Source: Nocardioides flavus (ex Wang et al. 2016) (GTDB lineage: Bacteria > Actinomycetota > Actinomycetes > Propionibacteriales > Nocardioidaceae). Taken from it: 64,000 nucleotides of DNA. The translations under genes and the position numbers were made by a program. Location: the NCBI RefSeq assembly GCF_014653115.1, contig NZ_BNAD01000001.1:496001-560000 (forward strand), in the 5' to 3' direction. How positions within the stretch are numbered: the stretch's first letter is position 1; each line of letters opens with the position of its first letter. Of the stretch, positions 9,249 to 17,873 are shown in pieces. The notes beneath the pieces are model-generated. The model saw only the letters and a list, made by a program, of their open reading frames with translations. It did not search any database and was not told the origin of the DNA.

Positions 9249-9661
9249 GCCGCACTGCGACGTCCCCCTCCACGTCCTCGGGGCTGGGCCGCATGCTCGT
9301 CGCGGTCTACGGCGTCTTCGCGATCGCCGCGACCGCCCGCTCGCTGGTGCAGCTGCTGACCAAGGCGTCCGAGGCCCCGCTGGCCTACACGCTGTCGGCC
9401 GTCGCCGCGCTGGTCTACGTCGCCGCCACCCTCGGCCTCGCCGAGGTCGGGCCGTCCCCTCGTCGCCTCGCGTGGGCGGCCGTCGTCTTCGAGCTCGTCG
9501 GCGTGCTCACCGTCGGCACGCTGACCGTCCTCGACCCGGAGCTCTTCCCCGACGCGACCGTGTGGTCCGACTACGGCGCGGGCTACGGCTGGCTGCCGCT
9601 GGTGCTGCCGTTCGTGGGGATCGCGTGGCTGTGGCGGACGGGCGCGCGGGAGCAGCGCTAG
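9245..9661 (+). CDS. Small membrane protein, unknown function
   Basis: This is a 138-residue protein with four predicted transmembrane helices (about 18-36, 46-67, 78-97, 117-135). The segment ending FPDATVWSDYGAGYGWLPLVLP resembles small uncharacterised actinobacterial membrane proteins. GTG at 9245 gives a 4-base overlap with the gene before; GTG at 9239 is an alternative. Its stop overlaps the stop of the convergent oxidoreductase fragment. Confidence 0.75.
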   Translation: MSRTATSPSTSSGLGRMLVAVYGVFAIAATARSLVQLLTKASEAPLAYTLSAVAALVYVAATLGLAEVGPSPRRLAWAAVVFELVGVLTVGTLTVLDPELFPDATVWSDYGAGYGWLPLVLPFVGIAWLWRTGAREQR

Positions 9662-10308
9662 GTCCCCGACCGGTGGGCGTGGTGCTCCCTGTACGGCCGG
9701 TAGAGCGCCGCGAGGAACGCCTCGAGCTCCGCCGCGAGCTCGTCGTCCATCGCCGGGAACGAGAACGTCGCCTTGCCGGTGCGGCACTTCCGGAACCTCT
9801 CGGAGCGGCCCTCCAACGCCTCGGGCCAGGTGTCGACGGCGATCGCGTAGAGGCTGACCTTGCCCGCGCTGCGCTTGACCGCCGCGAAGTAGTCGTGCGC
9901 GCCGGACACCGCGTAGTTCTCGTCCACGAGCGCGCGGATCTGCTGAGCCCGTCCGGGGAAGTTGCGGATGAGCTCGTTCTCGTACCGGAAGATGTCGGCG
10001 TGCGCCACCACCTCGCGGCCCCCGCCGCGCAGGACGTAGAGCGGGTCCAGGCGCTGGAGGCGCAACCGGTCCCAGATGTCCAGTGCGCGGTAGACCTCCT
10101 CCACCCCGCCACCGGGCGCCAGTCCGTTGAGCGCGTGCAAGGCAGCGTCGAAGCGGTACGGGCCGCGCTGGAAGCCGGTGGCGTAGCCACCTGCGATCGA
10201 GTGCTGCTCCAGCACCACCGTGCTCCGGCCCTCCCCGGCGAGGGCCACCCCAGCCGCCAGCCCTCCGAGGCCTGCTCCGACGACGACAGCGTCCACGTGT
10301 TCGACCAT
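9658..10308 (-). pseudogene. N-terminal fragment of an FAD-dependent oxidoreductase (CrtI/phytoene desaturase-like)
   Basis: The 216-residue product starts with a dinucleotide-binding motif (VVVGAGLGGLAAGVALAGEG) and the FAD-contacting GGYATGF segment of the phytoene-desaturase/retinol-isomerase superfamily. Members are usually near 500 residues; here the substrate-binding half and the C-terminal FAD motif are absent and the frame ends at the stop of the convergent membrane-protein gene. ATG at 10308 has a GAGGAGCC ribosome site. It may be a decayed or truncated gene, though a short functional protein cannot be excluded. Confidence 0.6.
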
Positions 10309-10503
10309 GATCGGCTCCTCTCGGGTCTCCCTCCATGCCAGCACTGGTGGACCCCGCGGAGAGGAGCACAAGGTCCCGCCTCGGGATGCATTTCGGGGGA
10401 GGAGGTCGCCGACGCAGCCACCGGAGTCGCGGTCCGTCTCGCTGGTGTCACCAACGCGGAGGAGGGTCTGGCGCCGGGGCGCACGCACTGCCTACAGTGC
10501 AAC

Positions 10504-10545
10504 TGGGTCACGCGGTGGCCCCTTTGGGTCACGCGGTGGCCCCTT
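10504..10545. repeat. Perfect 2 x 21-base tandem repeat upstream of the MET2-like gene
   Basis: Two exact 21-base units (10504-10524 and 10525-10545), each containing GGGTCACGCGGTGGCCCC, sit 63 bases before the start of the downstream hydrolase gene, in the divergent intergenic region. Two helical-phase repeats of this kind often serve as paired regulator-binding sites. No known operator is recognised. Confidence 0.6.
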
Positions 10546-10607
10546 CACCCACCACGGCCATGGACTCTCGGGCCGTCGGCTTGGCGCCTGACTACAAGGA
10601 GATCTCC

Positions 10608-11687
10608 ATGCCGCTGCAGAACGACTTCTACACACCTGAGGGCCAGGGAGCCTACGAACTCATCTCGATCGGCCGCTTCGAGCTGGAGGAGGGTGGGGTG
10701 ATCGAGGATCTTCAACTGGCCGTGGCGACGTACGGCACCCTCAACGAGGACAAGTCCAACGCGATCTGCATCCCGACGTGGTTCTCAGGGACCCACGCCA
10801 CCTGGGAGCAGGTCTACATCGGTTCGGGGCGGGCCCTGGACCCCGACAAGTACTTCATCGCGGTCATCAACCAGATCGGCAATGGCCTCTCGACCTCACC
10901 GCACAACACCGAGGACGCGTCGATCGCGATGTCGAAGTTCCCTCATGTGCGCATCGGCGATGACGTCCGCGCACAGGAGCAGCTGCTGCGCGAACACTTC
11001 GGCATCGAACGACTTGCACTGGTCGTGGGCGGTTCCATGGGCGCTCAGCAGACCTACGAGTGGGCGGTTCGGTTCCCCGACAAGGTGCTGCGTGCCGCCC
11101 CCATCGCAGGTACGGCCCAGAACCTGCCGCACGACTTCCTCTACACCCAGACCTTGATGGATGCGATCACGTCGGACCCGGGCTGGAACGGTGGGGAGTA
11201 CGCCGCGAACACCGACGTGGCTGACGGGTTGCGGCGCCACGCCGGCATCTGGGCGGTCATGGGACTGACCACGGACTTCTGGAAGACGGAGTTCTGGAGG
11301 GACATCCCACCCGTGGTGGAAGGCCTCGAGTGGGAGACGTTCGAGGAGTTCCAGCAGAACTTCATCGCGTTCCTCTTCGGCCTGATGGACCCCAACGCAC
11401 TGCTGTCGATGGCCTGGAAGTGGCAACGCGGGGACGTGGCGCGCAACACCAACGGGGACCTCGCAGCGGCGCTGGGCAGGATCACCGCCAAGACGTTCGT
11501 GATGCCGATCGAGCAGGACATGTTCTTCCCGCCCCGCGACTGCATCCCGGAGCAGGAGATGATCCCTGGCGCCGAGCTCAGGATGCTGCACAGCGTCGCC
11601 GGTCACTTCGGGTTGTTCGGCTTCGAGCCCTCCTACACCGCCGAGGTGGACGCCGCACTCTCAGAGCTGCTGGCCATCGAGGTCTGA
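10608..11687 (+). CDS. Alpha/beta-fold hydrolase, homoserine acetyltransferase (MET2)-like
   Basis: This is a 359-residue alpha/beta hydrolase of the MET2/MetX superfamily. It shows YGTLNEDKSNAI near the N-terminus, a nucleophile elbow VVGGSMGAQQTYEWA with the catalytic Ser in GGSMG, a late acidic residue (PIEQDMFFPPRD) and the terminal catalytic His in SVAGHFGLFG. MetX proper acetylates homoserine, but the homoserine-binding loops cannot be confirmed and many members are esterases, so the substrate is open. ATG has an AAGGAG site 6 bases upstream. A 21-base tandem repeat lies in its promoter region. Confidence 0.85.
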   Translation: MPLQNDFYTPEGQGAYELISIGRFELEEGGVIEDLQLAVATYGTLNEDKSNAICIPTWFSGTHATWEQVYIGSGRALDPDKYFIAVINQIGNGLSTSPHNTEDASIAMSKFPHVRIGDDVRAQEQLLREHFGIERLALVVGGSMGAQQTYEWAVRFPDKVLRAAPIAGTAQNLPHDFLYTQTLMDAITSDPGWNGGEYAANTDVADGLRRHAGIWAVMGLTTDFWKTEFWRDIPPVVEGLEWETFEEFQQNFIAFLFGLMDPNALLSMAWKWQRGDVARNTNGDLAAALGRITAKTFVMPIEQDMFFPPRDCIPEQEMIPGAELRMLHSVAGHFGLFGFEPSYTAEVDAALSELLAIEV

Positions 11688-11802
11688 GGGCTCAGCAACG
11701 GGCTCGAAGACTGCCCGGCGTCGGCTCCGTACCTCCGACCGGCGGCTACTGGACGATTCCGTCAGGACTCGGTCCAGGTGGTCGGCCGGAGCACGGGAGC
11801 TG

Positions 11803-12585
11803 TCAACGGGCGAAGAGCGCCCTGTTCTCCTCGATCCATCTGATCTCCGCTGCTTCGTGCTCGAGGCTGCCTTCGGCGACCCAGGTCTTCTGAGGCTCTA
11901 GCCCTTGGCCGGCGAGGGAACGGACGTGCTCGATGGTTGCGTGACGGCGTCGGATGACGGCGTCGGCCACGTCGAAGTCGGCCGGGATTCCGTACGCGTC
12001 GAGGAAGGCGACGATGCGCGCACGACGGTCGGGCACCTCGGGGAAGTGGTGCCACTCCAGAGCCGACTCGTCGTCGCGCATGGGGGCGAACCACAGCAAG
12101 GCGTACACCACGTCGTCGAGTCGAGGCGCAGGATGCAGGAAGTCCCAGTCGAGAAGTGCGACTGCCTCTCCGTCTCGCCACACGAAGTTCCACGGCCCGG
12201 GGTCACCATGGACGAAGACGTCGCCGTGTCCGGTCGTGGGCGGCGCGTCGAAGACGGCGTCCTGTGGCGGAACCCAGTCGGCCGAGGCGTCATGGATGCG
12301 TCGCAGAAGTCGCGCGGCTGAGCGAAGCCCCGCCTCGTCGTGCTGGTTCTTCCACCCGTCGCCGCCGCTCTCGCCGTCGATGTAGCGGAGCACCTCGGTC
12401 TCGTCACTCAGCGACAGCGGCTCGGGGACGCAGTCCATGCCCTTCTCGCGAAGGTGGCGCAGGAACGAATGCACCGTCCGACTCTGGGGTCCTGCCGGCC
12501 GAGTCACCGTCTCGGCGGAGAGCCTGACGGGACGGAACCGCTCATTCACGTCTGCTGCTCGGCTCAGCGCCTCGTCATCGGCCAC
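11803..12585 (-). CDS. Aminoglycoside phosphotransferase (APH)-family kinase
   Basis: This is a 260-residue APH-fold phosphotransferase. The catalytic loop is VHGDPGPWNFVW and the metal-binding segment is ALLDWDFLHPAPRLDDV, the canonical HGDxxxxN and D(W/F)D pattern. Only a short N-lobe is present before the catalytic loop. The true substrate (antibiotic, sugar, homoserine or choline) is unknown; resistance should not be assumed. GTG at 12585 is chosen as the first start giving a continuous family-like N-terminus; it is not firmly supported by a ribosome site. Confidence 0.75.
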   Translation of the reverse strand: MADDEALSRAADVNERFRPVRLSAETVTRPAGPQSRTVHSFLRHLREKGMDCVPEPLSLSDETEVLRYIDGESGGDGWKNQHDEAGLRSAARLLRRIHDASADWVPPQDAVFDAPPTTGHGDVFVHGDPGPWNFVWRDGEAVALLDWDFLHPAPRLDDVVYALLWFAPMRDDESALEWHHFPEVPDRRARIVAFLDAYGIPADFDVADAVIRRRHATIEHVRSLAGQGLEPQKTWVAEGSLEHEAAEIRWIEENRALFAR

Positions 12586-12649
12586 GACTGCACCCTCACA
12601 CAGGCCGCGGACAAGGCACCATCGAGTTGTCGTACGGCCCGCCGGTCGT

Positions 12650-12844
12650 CTACGCGCGCAGCGTACGGATCCCCAGAGCGACCGCCAGCAGCAGGGCACC
12701 GATGGACACGGTCCCGACCCACGCCCACCCCGGAACGGTGTCGAAGGGGCTCGGGCCCCAGGCCATCAAGGCGCCGAGGAGCATCAGGGCGACCCCGCCA
12801 CGCAGTGCGCCGACAGGTGCGAACTTCGCCTCTGGAGATGCCAT
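12650..12844 (-). CDS. Small membrane protein (64 aa)
   Basis: This is a 64-residue protein with two hydrophobic helices (about 13-30 and 39-60) separated by a Pro/Trp-rich turn. It lies between the APH-like gene and ppk2. A TACTGT box lies 6 bases before the ATG, consistent with a leaderless transcript of its own. Function unknown. Confidence 0.55.
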   Translation of the reverse strand: MASPEAKFAPVGALRGGVALMLLGALMAWGPSPFDTVPGWAWVGTVSIGALLLAVALGIRTLRA

Positions 12845-12909
12845 GGCGCGACAGTAGCCGACGTGGAAACTGCGGTGGCACACGGCGGACGCGCCGAAAG
12901 GCGGGCTGC

Positions 12910-13764
12910 CTAGTACAGCTGCGGGACGAACGTCTGCTCGTGCATCGGCGGCCTGACGTAGGGGATGTCCCGCACCTCCGGGAGCTCCACGGGCGCGGGA
13001 GCGACATCCTCGTAGTCGAACTGCGCGAGCAGATGGCTGATGCAGTTGAGCCTGGCCGCCCTCTTGTCGTCGGACGGAACGACGTACCAGGGCGCCTGCT
13101 TGATGTCGGTGTACTGGAAGGTGGTGTCCTTGGCCATGGAGTAGCGGACGTAGAGCTCGCGCTCCGCGAGGTCCATGTCGGACAGCTTCCACCGCTTGAG
13201 GGGCTCGGCGTTGCGCGCCTCGAAGCGCCGTTGCTGCTCCTCCGCGCTGATGGAGAACCAGTACTTGAGGACCACGATCCCGGAGCGGACCAGCATCCGC
13301 TCGAACTCGGGACAGCTGCGGAGGAACTCCTGGTGCTCGTCCTCCGTGCAGAAGCCCATCACCCACTCCACGTTCGAGCGGTTGTACCAGCTGCGATCGA
13401 ACAGGACCATCTCCCCAGCGGCCGGCAGGTGCTCGACGTAGCGCTGGAAGTACCACTGGGTGCGCTCGCGCTCGCTCGGCTTCGGCAGCGCGACGACCCG
13501 TACGGTGCGCGGGCTGGTGCGTTCGGTGATGCGCTTGATGACCCCGCCCTTGCCGGCCGATCCGCGACCCTCGAAGATCACCAGCACCTTGAGTCCCTCG
13601 CGCTGGATCCAGTACTGCAGCTGCACGAGGCGCTCCTGGAGCTTCTCGATCTCGGCCTCGTAGACGGCGGAGCGGAGCCTGCCGCCGCGCGTGTAGCGCT
13701 CGGGGTCGCGGTCGGCAACGGGCTGGGCGTCGTCCGCGCCGGGCGGCGGCGAGATGGTGACCAT
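12910..13764 (-). CDS. ppk2: Polyphosphate kinase 2
   Basis: This is a 284-residue PPK2-family enzyme that transfers phosphate between polyphosphate and nucleoside di/monophosphates. Walker A is GRGSAGKGG (66-74), Walker B is VLFDRSWYNR with Asp124, and the lid module RTVRVVALPKPSERERTQWYFQRY is intact. The size and single domain fit class I PPK2, which mainly regenerates ATP or GTP from ADP or GDP. A TAGGGT box precedes the ATG by 5 bases. It is divergent from the nitroreductase-like gene. Confidence 0.95.
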   Translation of the reverse strand: MVTISPPPGADDAQPVADRDPERYTRGGRLRSAVYEAEIEKLQERLVQLQYWIQREGLKVLVIFEGRGSAGKGGVIKRITERTSPRTVRVVALPKPSERERTQWYFQRYVEHLPAAGEMVLFDRSWYNRSNVEWVMGFCTEDEHQEFLRSCPEFERMLVRSGIVVLKYWFSISAEEQQRRFEARNAEPLKRWKLSDMDLAERELYVRYSMAKDTTFQYTDIKQAPWYVVPSDDKRAARLNCISHLLAQFDYEDVAPAPVELPEVRDIPYVRPPMHEQTFVPQLY

Positions 13765-13829
13765 GGCCCACCCTAAGGCCGAGTCGCGGCGACCGGATGC
13801 CGTGAGGGCGCGCGATCTAGAGTCGGTCC

Positions 13830-14567
13830 ATGGAGTCCGACATCCGCTTCTACTTCGACCCGGTGTGCCCGTTCTGCTGGCTGACGAGCAAGTGGGTCCG
13901 GATGGTGCAGGCCGAGCGCGACCTGTCGGTGGACTGGCGCTTCATCTCGCTGCGCCTGATCAACCAGCACATCGACTACGACGCCCACTTCCCCCCGGAG
14001 TACGAGGCGGGCCACACCGCCGGCCTCCGCCTGCTGCGCGTGGTCGCCCGGGCGCGTGCGGAGCACGGTGCCGCAGCGGTGGACTCCCTCCAGGCCACCT
14101 TGGGCGCGCACGTCTTCGACACCCCGCCCGGCGACACGGACGCGGAGGCCGACCCCGGACGGGCGGGCACGCGGGAGTTCCTCGAGCCCGTCCTGCGCGA
14201 GGTGGGCCTGCCGACCGACCTCGCCGACGCCCTCGACGACCCCTCCTGGGACGAGGCGATCCGCGCGGACGGCGACGAGGCCCTCGCGCTGACCGGCAAG
14301 GACGTCGGCACGCCGATCATCCACTTCGAGCCGCCGGACGGAGTGGCGTTCTTCGGCCCCGTGATCAGCCGGCTCCCCGAGCCCGACCGGGCCGGGGAGC
14401 TGTGGGACCACGTGGTCGGCCTGGCCCGCTTCCCCGGCTTCGCCGAGCTCAAGCGCAGCCTGCGTGAGCGACCGCAGCTGGTCGCGTTCGGGGTGGAGCC
14501 CGGCACGGTCGGCGTCGAGGAGGACTGGCACGGCGGCAGCCGTCGACAGCGGAGCGAGCGGGGATAA
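13830..14567 (+). CDS. DsbA-like, mycothiol-dependent nitroreductase (Rv2466c-like) protein
   Basis: This is a 245-residue thioredoxin-fold protein with the active site CPFC at 13-16 followed by Trp17, a helical insertion, and a cis-Pro loop VGTPIIHFEP. These features match the actinobacterial Rv2466c family, whose members reduce substrates using mycothiol. Both cysteines are present. The ATG lies 6 bases after a TAGAGT -10-like box at 13818-13823, indicating leaderless transcription. The basic tail after about residue 232 may be disordered. Confidence 0.82.
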   Translation: MESDIRFYFDPVCPFCWLTSKWVRMVQAERDLSVDWRFISLRLINQHIDYDAHFPPEYEAGHTAGLRLLRVVARARAEHGAAAVDSLQATLGAHVFDTPPGDTDAEADPGRAGTREFLEPVLREVGLPTDLADALDDPSWDEAIRADGDEALALTGKDVGTPIIHFEPPDGVAFFGPVISRLPEPDRAGELWDHVVGLARFPGFAELKRSLRERPQLVAFGVEPGTVGVEEDWHGGSRRQRSERG

Positions 14568-14651
14568 CCGCGGCGGATCGCAGCAACGAACCGGTCCCGG
14601 GGGCTCGCTGCGAACGTCGCGCTCGTCAGCCGACCGTGGGCGCTACGAGAC

Positions 14652-15842
14652 CTACAAGCTCTCCGGCGGCAGGTGCTTCTTCATCAGGCGCCGGACCCGC
14701 TTCTGCTTCCGGTCCGGGATCATCGACCGCATCTCCTCGAGCTTCCCGAAGCACAGGAGCCGGTCCTCGCCCTCGAGCACGGTCTTGTTGCGCGGGTTCG
14801 GGATGACCTGCGGGCCACGGTGGAGCGTCAGCACGGTGATGTCGCGCTCGTCGAGACCGGACTCGCCGAGCTTCTTGCCGACCATGTCGGAGCCGCCGTG
14901 CACGACGATCTCGGCCACGCCGTAGCCGGTCGAGACGGTCAGCCGCTGGCGTACGTCGATGTCGGGGAAGGCGACCTGGTTGGCCATGTAGTCGACGATC
15001 GCGCCGGCGACGTCGAGCTTGGTCGCGGCCTCGATGCCCTCCAGGCCGGGTGAGGAGTTCACCTCCATCACCTGCGGGCCCTTGCGGCCCTCGAGCATGT
15101 CGACGCCCGCGACGCGCAGGCCCATGATCTGCGCGGAGCGTACGGCCACCCGCTCGAACTCCTCGTCCAGCTCGACCGCCTCGACGCTGCCGCCGCGGTG
15201 GACGTTCGAGCGGAACTCGTCGCCCTGCGCCACGCGCCGCATCGCCGCCACCACGCGGTCGCCGACGACGAGGGCGCGGATGTCGCGGCCCTTGCTCTCC
15301 TTGACGAAGCGCTGGATCAGCACGTTCTGCCGGGTGCTCTGCAGCGTCTCGATGATCGCCTCGGCCACCTTGATCGTCGGCGCCAGGATCACGCCGATGC
15401 CCTGCGTGCCCTCGAGCAGCTTGATCACGACCGGCGCACCACCGACGCGCTCGATCGCAGGGATCACGTCGGCGCGGTCGCGCACGAACGTCGTCGCCGG
15501 CATCGGGATCTTGTGGCGCGACAGGATCTGCGTGGCCCGCAGCTTGTCGCGGCTGTTGGCGATGCCGTAGCTCGTGTTGGGCGTGTAGACGTCCATCTGC
15601 TCGAACTGGCGCACCACCGCGGTGCCGAAGTAGGTGATCGAGTTGCCGATGCGCGGCAGCACCGCGTCGTACGTCGAGAGCTGCTTGCCGCGGAACAGCA
15701 GGTCGGGCTCGTCCGACGACAGGTCGATGCCGAAGCGCAGCGTGTTGAGCACCTTGACGTCGTGGCCGCGGTCGATGGCCGCGGTCCTCAGCCGCTGCGT
15801 GCTGTAGGAACGCGGGGCCCGAGAGAGGATGGCGAGCTTCAT
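14652..15842 (-). CDS. rimK: RimK-like ATP-grasp ligase with C-terminal RCK_C-like domain
   Basis: This is a 396-residue protein. Residues 1-295 are a RimK-type ATP-grasp ligase, which adds amino acids (glutamate in E. coli RimK) to the end of a peptide: ATP-grasp lysine in PVVIKLLEGTQGIGVIL, the metal-binding end VMEVNSSPGLEGIE, and SYGIANSRDKLRATQIL. Residues about 311-373 (VVHGGSDMVGKKL ... LEGEDRLLCFGK) look like a TrkA/RCK_C regulatory domain, absent from E. coli RimK (about 300 aa). A basic tail follows. It is divergent from a RimB-like protease gene, which supports a modification-demodification role. The natural substrate is unknown. Confidence 0.88.
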   Translation of the reverse strand: MKLAILSRAPRSYSTQRLRTAAIDRGHDVKVLNTLRFGIDLSSDEPDLLFRGKQLSTYDAVLPRIGNSITYFGTAVVRQFEQMDVYTPNTSYGIANSRDKLRATQILSRHKIPMPATTFVRDRADVIPAIERVGGAPVVIKLLEGTQGIGVILAPTIKVAEAIIETLQSTRQNVLIQRFVKESKGRDIRALVVGDRVVAAMRRVAQGDEFRSNVHRGGSVEAVELDEEFERVAVRSAQIMGLRVAGVDMLEGRKGPQVMEVNSSPGLEGIEAATKLDVAGAIVDYMANQVAFPDIDVRQRLTVSTGYGVAEIVVHGGSDMVGKKLGESGLDERDITVLTLHRGPQVIPNPRNKTVLEGEDRLLCFGKLEEMRSMIPDRKQKRVRRLMKKHLPPESL

Positions 15843-15909
15843 GGTGAGCCATCCAACCATCCACCCTCCATCCACCTCGCCCGTCGGCGCCACCTGCCAA
15901 GATGGCCCG

Positions 15910-16398
15910 GTGTCCGCCGACCCGCAGCTGCCCGCGACCGAGCACGTCGTCGTCGGCTGGCGCGAGTGGGTCGCGCTCCCGCAGGCCGGCGTGGAGTGGG
16001 TGAAGGCCAAGATCGACACCGGCGCACGCTCCTCGTCCATCCACGCCTTCGACCTCGAGGCCTGGGAGCAGGACGGCGCCGAGTGGGTGCGCTTCTCCAT
16101 CCACCCCTGGCAGCGCTCCGACGAGGACCACGTCGAGCTCAGCCTCCCCGTCCTCGACCGGCGTGAGGTCCGCTCCAGCAACGGCCAGGTGGAGCAGCGC
16201 TACGCCGTCGCGATGGACGTGACGCTCGCCGGGCGCACCATCACCACCGTCATGACGCTGAGCAACCGCGACGAGATGGGCTTCCGGATGCTCATCGGCC
16301 GCGAGGCGCTCGAGCGCGGGTTCCTCGTGGACTCGGCGCGCTCGTACGCCGGGGGCAGGCCCAAGCGCGCCGTGCGCCGCAAGAACTGGGGCAAGTAG
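15910..16398 (+). CDS. Retropepsin-like peptidase, PF05618 / RimB family (often named ATP-dependent zinc protease)
   Basis: This is a 162-residue PF05618 protein. KIDTGARSSS at 34-43 holds a DTGA motif typical of retropepsin-like aspartic proteases, and a family-conserved LIGREALE follows near residue 135. The zinc-protease name common in databases has no support here: no HExxH is seen. RimB of the RimABK system belongs to this family. GTG at 15910 lies 6 bases after a CAAGAT box; an upstream in-frame ATG would overlap the divergent rimK start and is unlikely. Confidence 0.88.
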   Translation: MSADPQLPATEHVVVGWREWVALPQAGVEWVKAKIDTGARSSSIHAFDLEAWEQDGAEWVRFSIHPWQRSDEDHVELSLPVLDRREVRSSNGQVEQRYAVAMDVTLAGRTITTVMTLSNRDEMGFRMLIGREALERGFLVDSARSYAGGRPKRAVRRKNWGK

Positions 16399-16402
16399 CG
16401 CC

Positions 16403-17734
16403 TCAGCGCAGGCGTACCTCGCAGCTCGTCAGCCTCTCGCCGCTGCACCGGTCGCGGTTGGCCCTGCCGTGGGTCGTGTCGCGGCCCGGGCCACCGACAA
16501 GCAGGTCCTTGCCCCGGCTGCCGGAGATCCGGTCGTCGCCGCCGTCGCCGTAGATGCGGATGGTGGACTTCCGCGCGTCGCAGTCGAGCAGGAAGGTGTC
16601 GTCGCCCCTGCGGTAGGACTCCAAGGAGTCCTTGCCCGCGCGGCCGCGGACGGTGGCCGTGCAGGCGGCGAAGCGGATCCTGTCGGCCTTCCTGGTGCCG
16701 AGGACCTTCATCCGCTTCGCCACGACCTTCACGTCGTCCCAGCCACGGAAGGTGCTGCGCTGGGTCCTGCCGAAGAACCGGTTCTCGAGTCGGCCCGTGG
16801 CCAGGTCGAGGTCGAGGCGCTTGCCGGCCCACAGGTCGATCGAGTCCTCGCCCGGGCCGCCGACGTACTCACTGCCGCGCCAGCCGGTCCCGTCCGGCAC
16901 GTCCAGGATGTCGTCGCCGCCGCCGAGGGCGATCCGCAGGGCCGTTCGGGCACCGCGGCTGAGGGAGACGCCGACGTACTCGTCGCGGTCGCTGCCGGTG
17001 AGGGACAACGAACGCGGCGCGCCACCGTGCAGCTCGAAGCGGGTGACCGCACCCGTCCACGAGAGCACCGGCGCACCGTCCTCGGTCCACGTTCCCCGGA
17101 CCGCGTCGATGGAAATGTCGCCGACGCCTAGGGCGGGTCGCAGCTCGGCCGAGGTGCCGACCGCCACGCGTGACCCGGGGGCCTGGATCCCGCTCCAGTA
17201 GATCGTGTGCGAGGCCCCGGCGAGGTCCAGGACGTCGGCGTTGGCCACGTCGAGCATCCCGGAGAAGTACCAGTCGCCGGACTGGATCGAGCTCGCCCCG
17301 GACGTGGCCACGACCGTGTCGGCCTCCAGGTCCGTGCGGGTGCGACCATCCCTGGACCCGAGCACCACGACGTCCCGGCCGGCCGAGGCGGTGTAGTGGT
17401 CGGACCCGCTGCCCAGCTCGGCGTCGATCATCGACCCCGACACCGAGGCGTCCACCACGTCGTCGCCCGCCCCGGTGCGCAGCGTCAGAAGGCCGGGCCG
17501 GTCCACGTCGGTGACGCAGACCAGGTCGTCACCCCCGAGCGTGTCGATGCCGAGTGCACCGTTGGTCACCACCACGTCCGGACCGTCCGTCCCGACGAGG
17601 CTGGTCTGCAGTGGCTGGCCCACGATCGTCGCAGGCCGCCCCTGGCAGGTCTCTCCCGCGGCGTACGCCGGCGCGGTGGCGGGCAGCAGGGTGGCGGCGA
17701 GGAGGCCGGTGGCCACGACGGAGAGCGATCGCAT
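16403..17734 (-). CDS. Secreted protein with RTX-like calcium-binding repeats
   Basis: This is a 443-residue exported protein with a clear signal peptide (MRSLSVV, hydrophobic core, APAYA cleavage region). Scattered GGDD/GxGxD nonapeptide-like units occur throughout (GGDDLVCV, GSGSDHY, GGGDDILDVPD, GGPGEDSIDLW) and a compact cluster lies near the C-terminus (GDGGDDRISGSRGKDLLVGGPGRD), as in hemolysin-type Ca2+-binding beta-rolls. No catalytic domain is recognised. It lies between the rimB-like and aspartoacylase-like genes on the opposite strand, so a functional link is doubtful. Confidence 0.8.
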   Translation of the reverse strand: MRSLSVVATGLLAATLLPATAPAYAAGETCQGRPATIVGQPLQTSLVGTDGPDVVVTNGALGIDTLGGDDLVCVTDVDRPGLLTLRTGAGDDVVDASVSGSMIDAELGSGSDHYTASAGRDVVVLGSRDGRTRTDLEADTVVATSGASSIQSGDWYFSGMLDVANADVLDLAGASHTIYWSGIQAPGSRVAVGTSAELRPALGVGDISIDAVRGTWTEDGAPVLSWTGAVTRFELHGGAPRSLSLTGSDRDEYVGVSLSRGARTALRIALGGGDDILDVPDGTGWRGSEYVGGPGEDSIDLWAGKRLDLDLATGRLENRFFGRTQRSTFRGWDDVKVVAKRMKVLGTRKADRIRFAACTATVRGRAGKDSLESYRRGDDTFLLDCDARKSTIRIYGDGGDDRISGSRGKDLLVGGPGRDTTHGRANRDRCSGERLTSCEVRLR

Positions 17735-17837
17735 GGGGTTCCTTCGGTGGGACGGTGACAGGGAGACGGTGCCAGACGACGAGAAGTTGTCACGCCGGCC
17801 CCCGGGGACTGTCCCCGCGCGCCACTAGGCTGGACGC

Positions 17838-17873
17838 GTGACCACCGCCGCCGCACCGACGACCGCCCGCTGA
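17838..17873 (+). CDS. Possible 11-residue leader peptide
   Basis: A GTG at 17838 lies 6 bases after a TAGGCT box (17826-17831), the same leaderless arrangement seen at many genes here. It opens an 11-codon frame (VTTAAAPTTAR) whose TGA overlaps the ATG of the aspartoacylase-like gene (TGATG). Translation of it would be coupled to that gene. It could equally be chance. Confidence 0.3.
   Translation: MTTAAAPTTAR

Noticed and set aside
11803..12585. Antibiotic-resistance gene
   Set aside because: The APH fold covers many metabolic kinases; no resistance-specific feature or mobile context is seen.
15910..16398. ATP-dependent zinc protease annotation
   Set aside because: No ATP-binding motif or zinc HExxH; the DTGA motif supports a retropepsin-like fold.
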